A DNA stretch of 64,000 nt from Streptomyces sp. CBMA291 (GCF_014596525.1 NZ_MSJP01000083.1:124001-188000), one strand, 5' to 3'. Numbered from the stretch's first letter, positions 8,393 through 19,244 are shown. Numbers and translations: made by a program. The notes: generated by a model not told the origin, from the sequence alone.

Positions 8393-9156
8393 CAGGTCAG
8401 CAGCTCCGTGGTGGTGACCGCGCGCAGTCCGCGGCGGTCGAGGGCGGCGAGGAGGAGGGGCAGCGCGGCGGCGGTGCCGGGGTAGCCGAGGTGCAGGCTG
8501 ACGACGGAGCCGGGGCGGAGCGGTCCGGTGACGTTGCGGACGATGGCGTCGGCGCCGGGCGAGGTGTGGTCGAGGGAGTCGACGTCGTACGCGAGGACGT
8601 GCGGGTATCCGGCGCGGCGGGCGGCGCGCAGGACGGCGGGGGCGGCGTGCTGGGTGCGGGAGGGCCGGAACCAGGTGCCGATGGAGCCGGTGAGGCGGCG
8701 CAGGCGGGTGGCGCAGGCGTCGATCTCGGCGTATGCCTCGTCCTCGGTCAGGGCGTCGACGTCGATGTGGTGCTGGGTGTGGTTGCCGAGGTCGTGGCCG
8801 CCGTCGAGGACGCGGCGGGCCAGTTCGGGGTGGGCGTCGAGCCAGCTGCCGACGGCGAGGACGGTGACGCGGGCGCCCGCGTCCTCGGCGTGGGCGAGGA
8901 CGGTGCGGGCGAGGGCGGGATCGCCTTGGCCGTGGAAGGTGAGGGCGACGCGGGGCCGGTCGCGGGGTCCGTGGTCGATCTCGGCGGGCTGTCCGGGGAA
9001 GCTGCGGGGCGCGGGGGCGGTGCCGGGGGCTTCGGGGGCGGGGCGCCGGGCGGGGGCGGCCGGGCGGGGGTCCGTGCCGCAGGCGGTGGCGAGGGCTCCC
9101 GCGAGGGCGGCGGCCGCGCCCGCCCGGAGGATTCCTCGGCGGTCGGTCGGCTTCAC
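8392..9156 (-). CDS. NodB-like polysaccharide deacetylase lipoprotein with altered first catalytic motif
   Basis: 254 residues. RRGILRAGAAAALAGALATAC is a twin-arginine-like lipoprotein leader (Cys26). The NodB fold is recognisable: motif 1 reads ALTFHGQGDP where active enzymes have TFDD, motif 2 is NHTQHH (the metal-binding His pair of the HxxxH type), motif 3 is FRPSRTQHA instead of RxPYG, and later YDVDSLDHTSP and VSLHLGYPGT give motifs 4 and 5. The metal-binding histidines remain but the usual Asp pair of motif 1 is changed to Phe-His, so catalysis may be modified or lost. It shares an operon with the propeller lipoprotein (4-base overlap). Confidence 0.78.
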   Translation of the reverse strand: MKPTDRRGILRAGAAAALAGALATACGTDPRPAAPARRPAPEAPGTAPAPRSFPGQPAEIDHGPRDRPRVALTFHGQGDPALARTVLAHAEDAGARVTVLAVGSWLDAHPELARRVLDGGHDLGNHTQHHIDVDALTEDEAYAEIDACATRLRRLTGSIGTWFRPSRTQHAAPAVLRAARRAGYPHVLAYDVDSLDHTSPGADAIVRNVTGPLRPGSVVSLHLGYPGTAAALPLLLAALDRRGLRAVTTTELLT

Positions 9157-9473
9157 GCGACCATTTAAGTGTGGTAACGGACGTTTGGTGGAGATTAGGC
9201 CGTTTCAGGACGTTTGCCCGTCCGAAAAGGGCGTCCAGCATGCGGACAAGCCCGGGAATCAACCAGTCCACCGCATAGTCATTCATTGTTTGCAAGGCGG
9301 GTGCGGCAGGTCACCAACGATTCATTATGCAACTGTCACGGTATGACCCGATTTAGCCCGCTAAGGACTTTTGGCGGCAAGGCCACCTGTCTGCCATAGT
9401 CGGGGACACGACCCCCTTGACCCGGGCCAGGTCGACAGAGCGGCCGTGGATACACCCCCCTTTTCCACGGCGC
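9157..9473. other. Intergenic region, probable promoter of the deacetylase/propeller operon
   Basis: Stretch without a convincing gene, less GC-rich than its surroundings between about 9180 and 9370 (contains TCATTCATTGTTTGCAAG and CGATTCATTATGCAACTG). It lies upstream of the deacetylase start at 9156 and probably carries its promoter. A spurious long reading frame crosses it but lacks family similarity. Confidence 0.45.
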
Positions 9474-9527
9474 ACGCACGGAAGCCCCCACACCGCCCCA
9501 CCACGGCGCACGGGGGCTTCCGTGCGT
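9474..9527 (-). terminator. Hairpin terminator downstream of the anti-sigma-type ATPase gene
   Basis: Perfect 16-bp stem (ACGCACGGAAGCCCCC / GGGGGCTTCCGTGCGT) with a 22-base loop. It is 104 bases past the stop of the minus-strand gene ending at 9631 and beyond its tandem repeat. No U-run follows, as is common in Streptomyces. Confidence 0.75.
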
Positions 9528-9546
9528 CCGGGGCGCTTCCCGGGGC

Positions 9547-9633
9547 CGGTTGGCGGTACGTGTCTCAGGGCGGTCGGCGGTACGGCGGGACCCGGCGGCG
9601 GTACGGCGGGACCCGTCGGCGGTACGTGTCTCA
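9547..9633 (-). repeat. 21-bp tandem repeat starting at the stop codon of the ATPase gene
   Basis: On the minus strand the gene end CGGCCCTGA is followed by copies of a unit of about 21 bases, GNCGGGTCCCGCCGTACCGCC, and the array closes with another copy of CCCTGAGACACGTACCGCC that repeats the gene end and its first downstream bases. Confidence 0.75.
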
Positions 9634-10137
9634 GGGCCGGTCCGCCACCCGCATCTCGAACCAGGTCGTCTTGCCGCGCGGCGCCAGGTCCACGCCCCAG
9701 CGGTCCGAGAGCTTGTCCACCAGGAAGAGCCCCCGACCGCTGGTGTCCAGCTCGTGCACCGGCATCAGACAGGGCAGCCCGCGCGAGGGGTCGCGCACCT
9801 CCACCCGGATCCAGCCGCGCCGGCGCTGGATCCGTAACGCGAAGGACCGGGCGCCCGTGTGCCGCACCGCGTTCCCCACCAGCTCCGAGACGAGCAGCAC
9901 CGCGTACTCCGCGATCTGCGGGCCGAGACCCCACTCGCGGAGCAGGACGTGCTGGGTGAGCCTGCGGGCCACCCACGCGGACTCCGGCCGGGACGGCAGC
10001 CGCACGTCCCCCTCCGCCGGATTGCCGTGCGACTCCACTGCTTCGGCGGCCTGTTCCTCGTCGGCGGCCGGGGACCACCGCGCCGGGGCGGCGCCTGCGC
10101 GCTGCCATGGTTGTTCCCTACCCTCCAGGCCCGCCAT
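9631..10137 (-). CDS. RsbW/SpoIIAB-like ATP-binding protein (single HATPase_c_2 domain)
   Basis: 168 residues. After a 45-residue variable leader comes SRPESAWVARRLTQHVL, the N-box LLVSELVGNAVRHTG near residue 90, the G1 region VEVRDPSRGLP and the G2 loop TSGRGLFLVDKLSDRWG near residue 140. No DHp domain or phosphoacceptor His is present. This class is abundant in Streptomyces; family members act as anti-sigma factor kinases or as partners of XRE/DUF397 regulators. No sigma factor or anti-anti-sigma gene is adjacent, so its target is unknown. A perfect hairpin and a tandem repeat lie just downstream. Confidence 0.85.
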   Translation of the reverse strand: MAGLEGREQPWQRAGAAPARWSPAADEEQAAEAVESHGNPAEGDVRLPSRPESAWVARRLTQHVLLREWGLGPQIAEYAVLLVSELVGNAVRHTGARSFALRIQRRRGWIRVEVRDPSRGLPCLMPVHELDTSGRGLFLVDKLSDRWGVDLAPRGKTTWFEMRVADRP

Positions 10138-10208
10138 GCCCCCATCATGGCCGCCCCGGCGCGTCCGCGGGGGCCGTTCCCGTGGAATCGGCCCCCGGAA
10201 CGGGCCCG

Positions 10209-10976
10209 TCAGAGGAACTTGGCCTTGCCCGGCCCCTCTTCGACGAAGCTGCGCATCCCGCGCTCCCGGTCCTCCGTCGCGAACAGCGCCGCGAACCAGG
10301 TGCGCTCGATGGCCAGACCGGTGTCGACATCGGCTTCGAGGCCCTGGTCGACGGCCTCCTTCGCGGCCCTCAGCGCGACCGCCGGGCCCTGGGCGAGCCG
10401 GGCGGCCCAGGCGTGCGCCTGCTCGTACACCTCGGCCGCCGGGACGACCCGGTCGACCAGACCCAGCGTCAGCGCCTCGTCCGCCTTGACCATCCGGCCG
10501 GTGAAGATGAGGTCCTTCGCCCGGGAGGGGCCGATCAGCCGGGAGAGCCGCTGGGTGCCGCCCGCGCCCGGGATGAGGCCGAGCAGGATCTCCGGCTGGC
10601 CCAGCTTCGCGTTGTCGGCGGCGATCCGGTAGTCCGCGCAGAGCGCCAGCTCACAGCCGCCGCCCAGGGCGTAGCCGGTGACGGCGGCGACGACCGGCTT
10701 GGGGATGCGGGCCACGGCGGTGAACGCCTCCTGGAGACCCCGGGAGCGCTTGACCATGGCCACCTGGTCCATGTCCCGCATCTCCTTGATGTCCGCGCCC
10801 GCCGCGAACACCTTCTCCCCGCCGTACAGGACCACGGCCCGCACGTCGTCGCGGTCGGTCGCCTCCTGGGCGAGTACGCGCAGCCGGTCCTGGATCGCGA
10901 TGTCCAGGGCGTTCATCGGGGGACGGTCGATGCGGATCGTGCCGACGCCTTCGGCGACTTCGAGGTTCACAGTCAT
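10209..10976 (-). CDS. Enoyl-CoA hydratase/isomerase family protein
   Basis: 255 residues, the usual length of the crotonase family. The oxyanion-hole elements are AAGADIKEM near residue 66 and YALGGGCELALCADYRIAA near residue 105. The catalytic glutamates of hydratases are at the expected places, in CELALCADYRIAADNAKLGQPE and in LIPGAGGTQRL. Expected reaction: hydration of trans-2-enoyl-CoA in fatty-acid or aromatic-acid degradation. It stands alone, with no thiolase or dehydrogenase beside it. Start ATG at 10974-10976; no strong ribosome-binding site is visible, so a short-leader mRNA is possible. Confidence 0.88.
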   Translation of the reverse strand: MTVNLEVAEGVGTIRIDRPPMNALDIAIQDRLRVLAQEATDRDDVRAVVLYGGEKVFAAGADIKEMRDMDQVAMVKRSRGLQEAFTAVARIPKPVVAAVTGYALGGGCELALCADYRIAADNAKLGQPEILLGLIPGAGGTQRLSRLIGPSRAKDLIFTGRMVKADEALTLGLVDRVVPAAEVYEQAHAWAARLAQGPAVALRAAKEAVDQGLEADVDTGLAIERTWFAALFATEDRERGMRSFVEEGPGKAKFL

Positions 10977-11006
10977 GGAAGGAAGGTTAGTGGCCGTTAA
11001 CGCCGG

Positions 11007-11041
11007 GGGGCCCGGTGCTGTTGCTCACAGCACCGGGCCCC
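11007..11041 (-). terminator. Hairpin terminator of the first L,D-transpeptidase gene
   Basis: Perfect 14-bp stem (GGGGCCCGGTGCTG / CAGCACCGGGCCCC) with a 7-base loop, 16 bases past the stop codon at 11058 and just upstream of the enoyl-CoA hydratase. Confidence 0.85.
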
Positions 11042-11057
11042 GGGGTCCTCGGGAGAT

Positions 11058-12317
11058 CTAGGCGATCCACTCCGACCACGGCATGTTCCAGCCGTTGAGG
11101 CCGTTGTCCGGCTTGATCACCTTGTCCTTGGAGTTCTTCACGACGACCACGTCACCGACGAGCGAGTGGTCGTAGAACCAGGCGGCGGGCTTGGAGCCGT
11201 CGCCCCCGCCCCGGGTGTCGTCGATGCCGACGCAGCCGTGGCTGACGTTGGTGTAGCCGAAGGTGCCCGGCTTGGCCCAGTAGTTGCCGTGGACGAAGGT
11301 GCCCGAGGTGGACAGGCGCATCGCGTGCGGCACGTCCTTGATGTCGTACTCGCCGCCGAAGCCGACCGTGGCCCCGTTCATCCGGGTCACGTCGTACTTC
11401 TCGCTGATGACCATCTGCCCGTTGTACGTGGTCGTCGACGGGGCGCCCGCGGTGATCGGGATCGTCTTGACGACCTTTCCGTCCCGCTCGACCTTCATCG
11501 TCTTGGTCTCGGCGTCGACCGTGGAGACCTGACGGCGCCCGATCGTGAACCGGATCGTCTTCTTCTGCTTGCCGTAGACGCCGGGGCGGCCCTCGACGCC
11601 GTCCAGGTTCAGCCGCACGGTCACCTTGGTGCCCGCCGCCCAGTACTTCTCGGGGCGGAAGTCCAGACGGTCGTTGCCGAACCAGTGGCCCTCGATCGGC
11701 ACCGAGGGCTCGGCGGTCACCTCGATGGCCTTCTCGACCGCCTCCGGGTTGGTGATGCCCCGGCTGAAGTTGAGCGAGACCGGCATGCCGACGCCGACGG
11801 TCGAACCGTCCTCGGGCGTGTACTGGCCGATGAACGTGTTCTTCGGAACGAGGGTGGTGAAGGTGGTGTCCTTCGCCGACTCTCGGCCCTCGGCGTCCTT
11901 CGCGATGGCGTGGACCTTGTACAGGGTGGCGGCCGCCAGATGCGCGCTGGGCGACCAGCTGGTGCCGTCCGCCGCGATCCGGCCCTCGACCGCGGCGCCC
12001 TGGGAGTCGGCGACCGTGACCGTGGTCAGCTTGCCCTGCGCGGCGGTGACCTTGAGGATCCCGCTGGTGGCGACCGAGTCGGCGCCGTCCTTCGGGAGGA
12101 CCGTCACGACCGCCTGGGAGGCGGTGTTCTCCTGCTTTCCGGCGCCGCCCTGGGCCCCCGGCGCCTGGTCCCCCGCGCCGCCGCCGCTCGTCTCTCCTCC
12201 GCCGCAGGCGGTGAGCACCAGGAGCAGCGCCCCCGCCGCCAGAGCCTGGAACCGGACGCCCCCGCGTCGGCCCCGCTTCGCCCCGGTCGCTGCCCCCGAT
12301 ATCGGCTGCCCGTTCAC
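11058..12317 (-). CDS. Lipoprotein L,D-transpeptidase (Ig-like domains plus YkuD catalytic domain)
   Basis: 419 residues from the GTG at 12315-12317, preferred because AGGGGAG lies about ten bases upstream; an ATG seven codons earlier is an alternative. LLLVLTAC is a lipobox (Cys38), followed by a Gly-rich linker, two Ig-like domains (about 65-155 and 156-265) and the YkuD catalytic domain with HGNYWAKPGTFGYTNVSHGC, catalytic Cys about residue 362, and a C-terminal WNMPWSEW subdomain as in mycobacterial LdtMt2-type enzymes. These enzymes make 3-3 peptidoglycan crosslinks outside the membrane. The next gene upstream is a paralogue. Confidence 0.9.
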   Translation of the reverse strand: MNGQPISGAATGAKRGRRGGVRFQALAAGALLLVLTACGGGETSGGGAGDQAPGAQGGAGKQENTASQAVVTVLPKDGADSVATSGILKVTAAQGKLTTVTVADSQGAAVEGRIAADGTSWSPSAHLAAATLYKVHAIAKDAEGRESAKDTTFTTLVPKNTFIGQYTPEDGSTVGVGMPVSLNFSRGITNPEAVEKAIEVTAEPSVPIEGHWFGNDRLDFRPEKYWAAGTKVTVRLNLDGVEGRPGVYGKQKKTIRFTIGRRQVSTVDAETKTMKVERDGKVVKTIPITAGAPSTTTYNGQMVISEKYDVTRMNGATVGFGGEYDIKDVPHAMRLSTSGTFVHGNYWAKPGTFGYTNVSHGCVGIDDTRGGGDGSKPAAWFYDHSLVGDVVVVKNSKDKVIKPDNGLNGWNMPWSEWIA

Positions 12318-12506
12318 TGTGGTGTTCTCCCCTCGCATGACCCCGGCACGGCCGGAGCCCCTCCCCCGTGCACATCTACGCGCGCACACGGCGTTAGATA
12401 ATCACACCGCAGGACACGAACGTTGCTCGCGATTGTCACCGTTCCGTCCCGATCGAACACCGCCGCGAACAGCCGCTCCTGAAGGGACGGAAGAGCCTGA
12501 CGGGGG

Positions 12507-12596
12507 CGCGTTCAGGGGGAGTTCGACGCGATACGGAACCTGCCCTGCCAGGGGAGTCCGGTGCGATCCGGAACCCGTCCCTCCCAGGCGCGTTCA
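12507..12596. repeat. Two diverged direct repeats of about 43 bp downstream of the second L,D-transpeptidase
   Basis: Two copies share the pattern GGGGAGTYCGNNGCGATNCGGAACC. The repeat block touches the stop codon at 12594 and extends downstream on the minus strand. The rest of the 276-base gap up to the first L,D-transpeptidase gene contains an AT-richer stretch near 12400-12440, a likely promoter for that gene. Confidence 0.55.
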
Positions 12597-13805
12597 CCGC
12601 AGCGCGGAGCCCGCCTTCCACGCGGCCCACGGCATGTTCCAGCCGCCCAGTCCGTTGTCGGGAGCGACCGTCCGGTCCCGCGAGTGGACCACCTCCACCA
12701 CGTCGCCGACGAGCGTGCGGTCGAAGAACCAGCCCGCCGGGGCGTCCGCGCTGCCGCCCTTGTCGTCCCGGAGCCCCACACAGCCGTGACTGACGTTCTC
12801 CGCGCCGAACGTGTCCGGCGGGGCCCAGTAGTTGCCGTGCAGAAAGGTCCCCGAGTCGGTGAGCCGCATCGCGTGCGGCACGTCCTTGATGTCGTACTCG
12901 CCGCCGAAACCGACCGTGGCCCCGTTCATCCGGGTCACGTCGTACAACTCGGTGACCACCATCTTCCCGTTGTACGTGGTGGTGCCGGCCGCGCCCGCCG
13001 TGACCGGCAGGGTCGCCAGGACCTCCCCGTCACGCCGGATCTCCATGGTGTGCGCGGCGGCGTCGACCCGCGAGGTCTGGGAGCGGCCGACGGTGAACCC
13101 GACCTTCCTGCGCTGGACGCCGTAGACCCCGGGCGCTCCTTCGACGTCCCGCAGCGCCAGCTCGACGGTGACCTTGGTGCCGGGGCGCCAGTATCCGGCC
13201 GGGCGGAAGTCCAGCCGCTCCTTGCCGAACCAGTGGCCGACGATCTCCACCGGCGGGTCCGAGGTGATCCGTACGGCCCGCTCGACCCGCGCCCGGTTCT
13301 CGATCGGCGTGCTGAAGCCGAAGGAGACGATCATCCCGGTGCCGACCGTGGAGCGGTTCTCCGGGGCGAAGTAGCCGATGAACCGGTCCTCGGGCACCAC
13401 CGTGGTGAAGGTGGTGTGCCGGGCGGAGCGGCGCCCGTGCGCGTCGAGCGCGACCGCGTCCACGCTGTACTTCGCCGCCGGGGCGAGCCGCACGCCGGTC
13501 CCGGGCCGCCAGCGCAGCCCGTCGGCGGAGACCTCCCCGGCGAGCGCGGTCCGCTGCCCGTCCTCGATCCGGGTCACCGTCACCCGTTCGAGCCGCCCGC
13601 TGTCCACCCGTACCTCCAGCGGCCCTTCCGGCGGTACGCCCCGGCCGCCGTCCGCCGGGCTCACCCGGATGACGTCACCGGGCGCCCCCGGCGGCCCGAA
13701 GCCGAAGCCGCCGTCCCGCGCCGTGCAGCCGCCGAGCCCGGCCGCCACCGCCATCACCGCCGCCACCGCGAGGAACCGCCCCGCCCGCTTCCCTGGAAGT
13801 GTCAT
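12594..13805 (-). CDS. Second lipoprotein L,D-transpeptidase, paralogue of the neighbouring gene
   Basis: 403 residues from the ATG at 13803-13805. Lipobox LAAGLGGC-like segment (AAGLGGC, Cys27), two Ig-like domains with the same landmarks as the neighbour (TTFTTVVPEDRFIGYFAPEN, IVGHWFGKERLDFRP), and a YkuD domain with HGNYWAPPDTFGAENVSHGC (catalytic Cys about residue 342) ending in WNMPWAAW. The catalytic domains are closely similar (NGATVGFGGEYDIKDVPHAM is identical in both), so the pair arose by duplication. Both probably build 3-3 crosslinks, possibly under different conditions. It is transcribed divergently from glgX across a 166-base gap. The start lacks a clear ribosome-binding site; a purine-rich run lies about 20 bases upstream. 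Confidence 0.88.
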   Translation of the reverse strand: MTLPGKRAGRFLAVAAVMAVAAGLGGCTARDGGFGFGPPGAPGDVIRVSPADGGRGVPPEGPLEVRVDSGRLERVTVTRIEDGQRTALAGEVSADGLRWRPGTGVRLAPAAKYSVDAVALDAHGRRSARHTTFTTVVPEDRFIGYFAPENRSTVGTGMIVSFGFSTPIENRARVERAVRITSDPPVEIVGHWFGKERLDFRPAGYWRPGTKVTVELALRDVEGAPGVYGVQRRKVGFTVGRSQTSRVDAAAHTMEIRRDGEVLATLPVTAGAAGTTTYNGKMVVTELYDVTRMNGATVGFGGEYDIKDVPHAMRLTDSGTFLHGNYWAPPDTFGAENVSHGCVGLRDDKGGSADAPAGWFFDRTLVGDVVEVVHSRDRTVAPDNGLGGWNMPWAAWKAGSALR

Positions 13806-13971
13806 GACCGGTCCATCGACGCGGCCCCCTCCGGGGGAAACGTCCGATCGGGTCATGTTGGGCGGGTGGCCGCGCGGGCAGAAAAAGGGGGAGGACCGCA
13901 CGCGGGAACGGGGGCCGGGCGCCGCCGCTCCCCCGGAGAACGGGCCCGACGAGCCACGGGAGGCCGGGACG

Positions 13972-16111
<2,140 letters not shown>

Positions 16112-16125
<14 letters not shown>

Positions 16126-16180
16126 CCCGGCGCAGTCCGCCCTGATCCGGCGGGGTCCGACAGGGTCCGGCGGGGCGGGT
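16112..16180 (+). repeat. Degenerate repeat starting in the last codons of glgX
   Basis: The last codons of glgX (TGATCCGGCGTGA) are echoed downstream as GATCCGGCGGGGTCC and GGGTCCGGCGGGG. The remaining intergenic part up to 16375, 195 bases, shows no gene; the two flanking genes converge on it. Confidence 0.5.
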
Positions 16181-16375
16181 GCTCCCCGTGTGGGCCGGGG
16201 CGCGGTCCACACGGACACCCCTGCCGCGGACCGCCTTGGACACCCCCGTGCGGCGGTTCCGCGTGCACACCAGTCTCGTGCGACACCGGGGCCTTGTCCT
16301 TGGCGTACGGCGCACGAGTCCTTGACTCTGCGCGCAAGGGTCCGGAGGCGCCGTACGCCCAGGCCGGGGTCCCGG

Positions 16376-17026
16376 TCAGGAGCGGCCCAGGATGCCCCGG
16401 TCGTATCCGGCGGCGACGGCGGCGGCCCGGTCCTTCACGCCCAGTTTGGCGTAGATATGGGTGAGATGGGTCTTGACGGTGGCCTCGCTGATGAACAGTT
16501 CGGCGGCGATGGCCCGGTTGGCGGTGCCCTTGGCGACGAGGGCGAGGATCTCGCCCTCGCGGGCGGAGAGCGGGGTGCGGCCGTCGACGGCCGCGGCGGG
16601 GGTGCGCACGGCGGTCACCAGGCGGGAGGCGACGGCCGGGGAGAGCACCGTCCGGCCCGCGGCGGCGGCTCGTACGGCCCCGAACAGTTCCTCGCGCGGG
16701 GCGTCCTTGAGGAGGTAGCCGGTGGCACCCGCCTCGATCGCGGGGAGGGTGTCGGTGTCCGTGTCGTACGTGGTGAGGACGAGGACCCGGGACCTGGCGC
16801 GGCGGCGGGTCAGCTCGGCGATGGCGTCGACGCCGTTGCCGCCCGGCATGCGCAGGTCCATGAGGACCACGTCCGGGTCGAGGGCCAGGGCGAGCGCGAC
16901 GCCCTCGGTGCCGTCGGAGGCCTCGCCGAGGACCCGGAAGCCGGAGCCGGGCACGGCGAACATGCCGCGCAGTCCGTCCCGGACGACGGGGTGGTCGTCG
17001 ACGATCAGCAGGGTGATGTCGGTCAT
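16376..17026 (-). CDS. NarL/LuxR-type response regulator of the ABC-exporter two-component system
   Basis: 216 residues from the ATG at 17024-17026, overlapping the kinase stop by four bases. The receiver has the acidic pair in LLIVDDHPVVRDGL, phospho-acceptor Asp in VVLMDLRMPGGNG near residue 55, Thr in VLVLTTYDTD and Lys in GYLLKDAPREEL. The C-terminal GerE helix-turn-helix runs from LSAREGEILALVAKG to VKTHLTHIYAKLGV. It should bind DNA when phosphorylated by the adjacent kinase, and probably controls the ABC transporter genes that precede it in the same run. Confidence 0.93.
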   Translation of the reverse strand: MTDITLLIVDDHPVVRDGLRGMFAVPGSGFRVLGEASDGTEGVALALALDPDVVLMDLRMPGGNGVDAIAELTRRRARSRVLVLTTYDTDTDTLPAIEAGATGYLLKDAPREELFGAVRAAAAGRTVLSPAVASRLVTAVRTPAAAVDGRTPLSAREGEILALVAKGTANRAIAAELFISEATVKTHLTHIYAKLGVKDRAAAVAAGYDRGILGRS

Positions 17027-18399
17027 GGTGTGGCCAACGGTACGCGGGCGGAGATCGCGGTCCCCTCGCCCGGGGCCGCCTCGACGGTGACGGAGCCGGT
17101 GAGCCGGGCGGCCCTGGCCCGCATGCCGTCGAGCCCGAACCCGCAGCCGACCCCGCCGCCGGTGCCGGTCCGCCCGGTGTGTGCCAGGGGGTCGAAACCG
17201 CGTCCGTCGTCCCGTACGTCCAGGGTGATCTCGTCGCCCATGTAGGAGAGGGTGACTCCGGCGCGGGCGGCGCCGGAGTGCCGGGCGGCGTTGGAGAGGG
17301 CCTCCTGCGCGATCCGCAGCAGGGTGGCGGCGACCTCCTCGCGCAGCGGGTGCTCGGTGCCGGTGACGGTGAACCGGGCGTCGACGCCGGTACGTTCGCC
17401 CCAGTCGGCGACGGTCTTGCGCAGGGCCTCGGGCAGGGCGTCGTGTTCCAGGGCGACCGGGCTCAGGTTCTGCACGGAGCGGCGGGCCTCGCCGAGGCTG
17501 TGCCGGGCGAGGTCGGCGGCGCGCCGCAGATGGACTTCGGAGCCCGCCGGGTCGGCGGTGGCCTGGGCCGCCTGGAGCTGGGTGACGACTCCGGTGAGGC
17601 CCTGGGCGATGGTGTCGTGGATCTCGGCGGCGAGCCTGCGCCGTTCGTCGGCGATCCCGGCTTCCCGGGCCTGGAGCAGAAGCTGGGCCTGGAGGGCGGC
17701 GTTCTCGGCGAGGGCCTGTTCGAGCCGCCCGTTGGCGAGGGCGAGTTCCTCGATGGCGGCGGCCCGCTCGGCGGCCTTCTCGTCCTCCTTCTCCCGGAGG
17801 TGGCCGAAGACCATGACGAGGCAGAGGTTGAGCGCGAACAGGCCCCCGAACCCCACCCACTGGGCCGGGGAACCGGGCGGAAGCCCGCCGGACTGGGAAC
17901 CGGCCATGATCACGGCGGTCACGAGGAGCCCGGCCCTGGCCGCCCGGCGGGGCAGCAGGACGGCGGCGTCGAAGTAGCCGATGGAGGCGTAGACCGCGAA
18001 GAAGGGGTTGAACCAGGTGAGGACGAAGGCGAGGACGGTACGGAGGGCGTAGTAGACGGCGGAGCCGAGGGTGGGGGCGGGGACGGAGGCGGGGAGCGGG
18101 GTACGGGTGGGGGCGGGAGCGGGACCCGGGGTGCGGATGGGGCCCGGGGTACGGATGGGGGTGCCGAGGGCCGGGGGGTCGTCGGCCGCACCGTCCGTCG
18201 GCGGTGCCGTCCGGTGCGCGTGCAGGTCCCGGCTCCCCTGGAGCAGGAACGCCACGGCCACGAGGGGCCCGAGCACGGTGGGCCCCGGGCCGCCGGTCAG
18301 CGGGTCGGCCGCCAGGGCGATGCAGGTGGCGACGGTGAGCAGCCCGTACGGCCCCCAGCGGAAGAACACGCTCCAGGGCTCCACGGCAGTGGTCGGCAT
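17023..18399 (-). CDS. DesK/NarL-type sensor histidine kinase with HisKA_3 domain
   Basis: 458 residues from the ATG at 18397-18399, chosen for GAGGGGAG just upstream. N-terminal membrane segments (about 10-50 and 110-195) are interrupted by a Thr/Pro-rich stretch (IRTPGPIRTPGPAPAPTRT). A coiled segment (AAERAAAIEELALANGRLEQA) leads to the HisKA_3 phosphoacceptor RRRLAAEIHDTIAQGLTG, then the HATPase domain with N-box ALSNAARHSGAARAG and G-boxes VRDDGRGFDP and GFGLDGMRARAARL. The stop overlaps the regulator start. It probably senses membrane or drug stress and is co-transcribed with the exporter genes. Confidence 0.9.
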   Translation of the reverse strand: MPTTAVEPWSVFFRWGPYGLLTVATCIALAADPLTGGPGPTVLGPLVAVAFLLQGSRDLHAHRTAPPTDGAADDPPALGTPIRTPGPIRTPGPAPAPTRTPLPASVPAPTLGSAVYYALRTVLAFVLTWFNPFFAVYASIGYFDAAVLLPRRAARAGLLVTAVIMAGSQSGGLPPGSPAQWVGFGGLFALNLCLVMVFGHLREKEDEKAAERAAAIEELALANGRLEQALAENAALQAQLLLQAREAGIADERRRLAAEIHDTIAQGLTGVVTQLQAAQATADPAGSEVHLRRAADLARHSLGEARRSVQNLSPVALEHDALPEALRKTVADWGERTGVDARFTVTGTEHPLREEVAATLLRIAQEALSNAARHSGAARAGVTLSYMGDEITLDVRDDGRGFDPLAHTGRTGTGGGVGCGFGLDGMRARAARLTGSVTVEAAPGEGTAISARVPLATP

Positions 18400-18458
18400 G
18401 GCGACTCCCCTCGTTACCGCTGTCATCGGCCGCCGTTCCCCGGGCTCCCCGGGCCCGG

Positions 18459-19244
18459 TCACTGCCAGCGGAACCAGCGCACGGCGGCGGCGGTCAGCAG
18501 CACCGTCCACGCCGACACCACGACGAGCACCAGGAGGCCGGGCCAGCGGCCCGAACCGGCCGCGTCCAGAGCCTCGGAGGCGGCGCCGTAAGGGCTGAAC
18601 CGGACGATCTCCCGCAGCGTATCGGGCATGGCCTGGACCGGCACCCACACACCGGCCGTGAACATGGTGGGGAAGAAGACGACCGTGCCGACGGCGGTGG
18701 CCGACTTCTGCGTCCGGGAGACCGCGCACACGGCGGCGCCGAGCGCGAGCCCGACCGCCACGGCGAGGAGCAGCGCGAGGAGGTACCCGGCGGGGTTGCC
18801 GGGCAGGGCGACGCCGAAGGCGAGCCTGCCGACGCCGATCACCACGGCGGAGGAGACGAGGGCGGCGGCGCCGTGCAGCGCGAGCTGGGCGGTGAGAAGC
18901 GTCCCTGGGCGGACCGGGGTGGTGGACATCCGGCGCAGGATGCCGCGTTCCCGGTAGCCGGCGAGGACCGGGGGCATGGCCTGGATTCCGGCCATGACGA
19001 GGGCGAAGAGGACGGCGACGGGGACGTAGACGTCGATGGTCCTGCGTCCGTCGAGTGCGGGGACGGCCTCGCGGAAGGAGGGGATCAGGCCGAGGATCGT
19101 CAGGAGGATGGTCGGGGCGGCCATCACCCAGAACAGGGCGGCGGGTTCCCGGGCGAAGAGCCGGGTCTCGGTCCGCAGGACCGTGAGGGTGGCGGTACGG
19201 GAAGGGGTGCGGGTCCGGGTAGGCGCGGTGGCGGCGGTGCTCAT
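18459..19244 (-). CDS. ABC-2 type transporter permease
   Basis: 261 residues from the ATG at 19242-19244, overlapping the ATPase stop by four bases. Six hydrophobic segments are visible, and the ABC-2 signature region reads RERGILRRMSTTPVRPGTLL between the second and third segments, followed by FPTMFTAGVWVPVQAMP. One permease of this kind probably dimerises and works with the adjacent ATPase to export a drug or lipid-like compound. The two-component genes follow after a 59-base gap. Confidence 0.88.
   Translation of the reverse strand: MSTAATAPTRTRTPSRTATLTVLRTETRLFAREPAALFWVMAAPTILLTILGLIPSFREAVPALDGRRTIDVYVPVAVLFALVMAGIQAMPPVLAGYRERGILRRMSTTPVRPGTLLTAQLALHGAAALVSSAVVIGVGRLAFGVALPGNPAGYLLALLLAVAVGLALGAAVCAVSRTQKSATAVGTVVFFPTMFTAGVWVPVQAMPDTLREIVRFSPYGAASEALDAAGSGRWPGLLVLVVVSAWTVLLTAAAVRWFRWQ

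Noticed and set aside
8393..9295. N-terminal extension of the beta-propeller lipoprotein frame to 9295
   Set aside because: Overlaps the NodB-like gene in another frame; the lipoprotein signal begins at 8392, which is a natural start.
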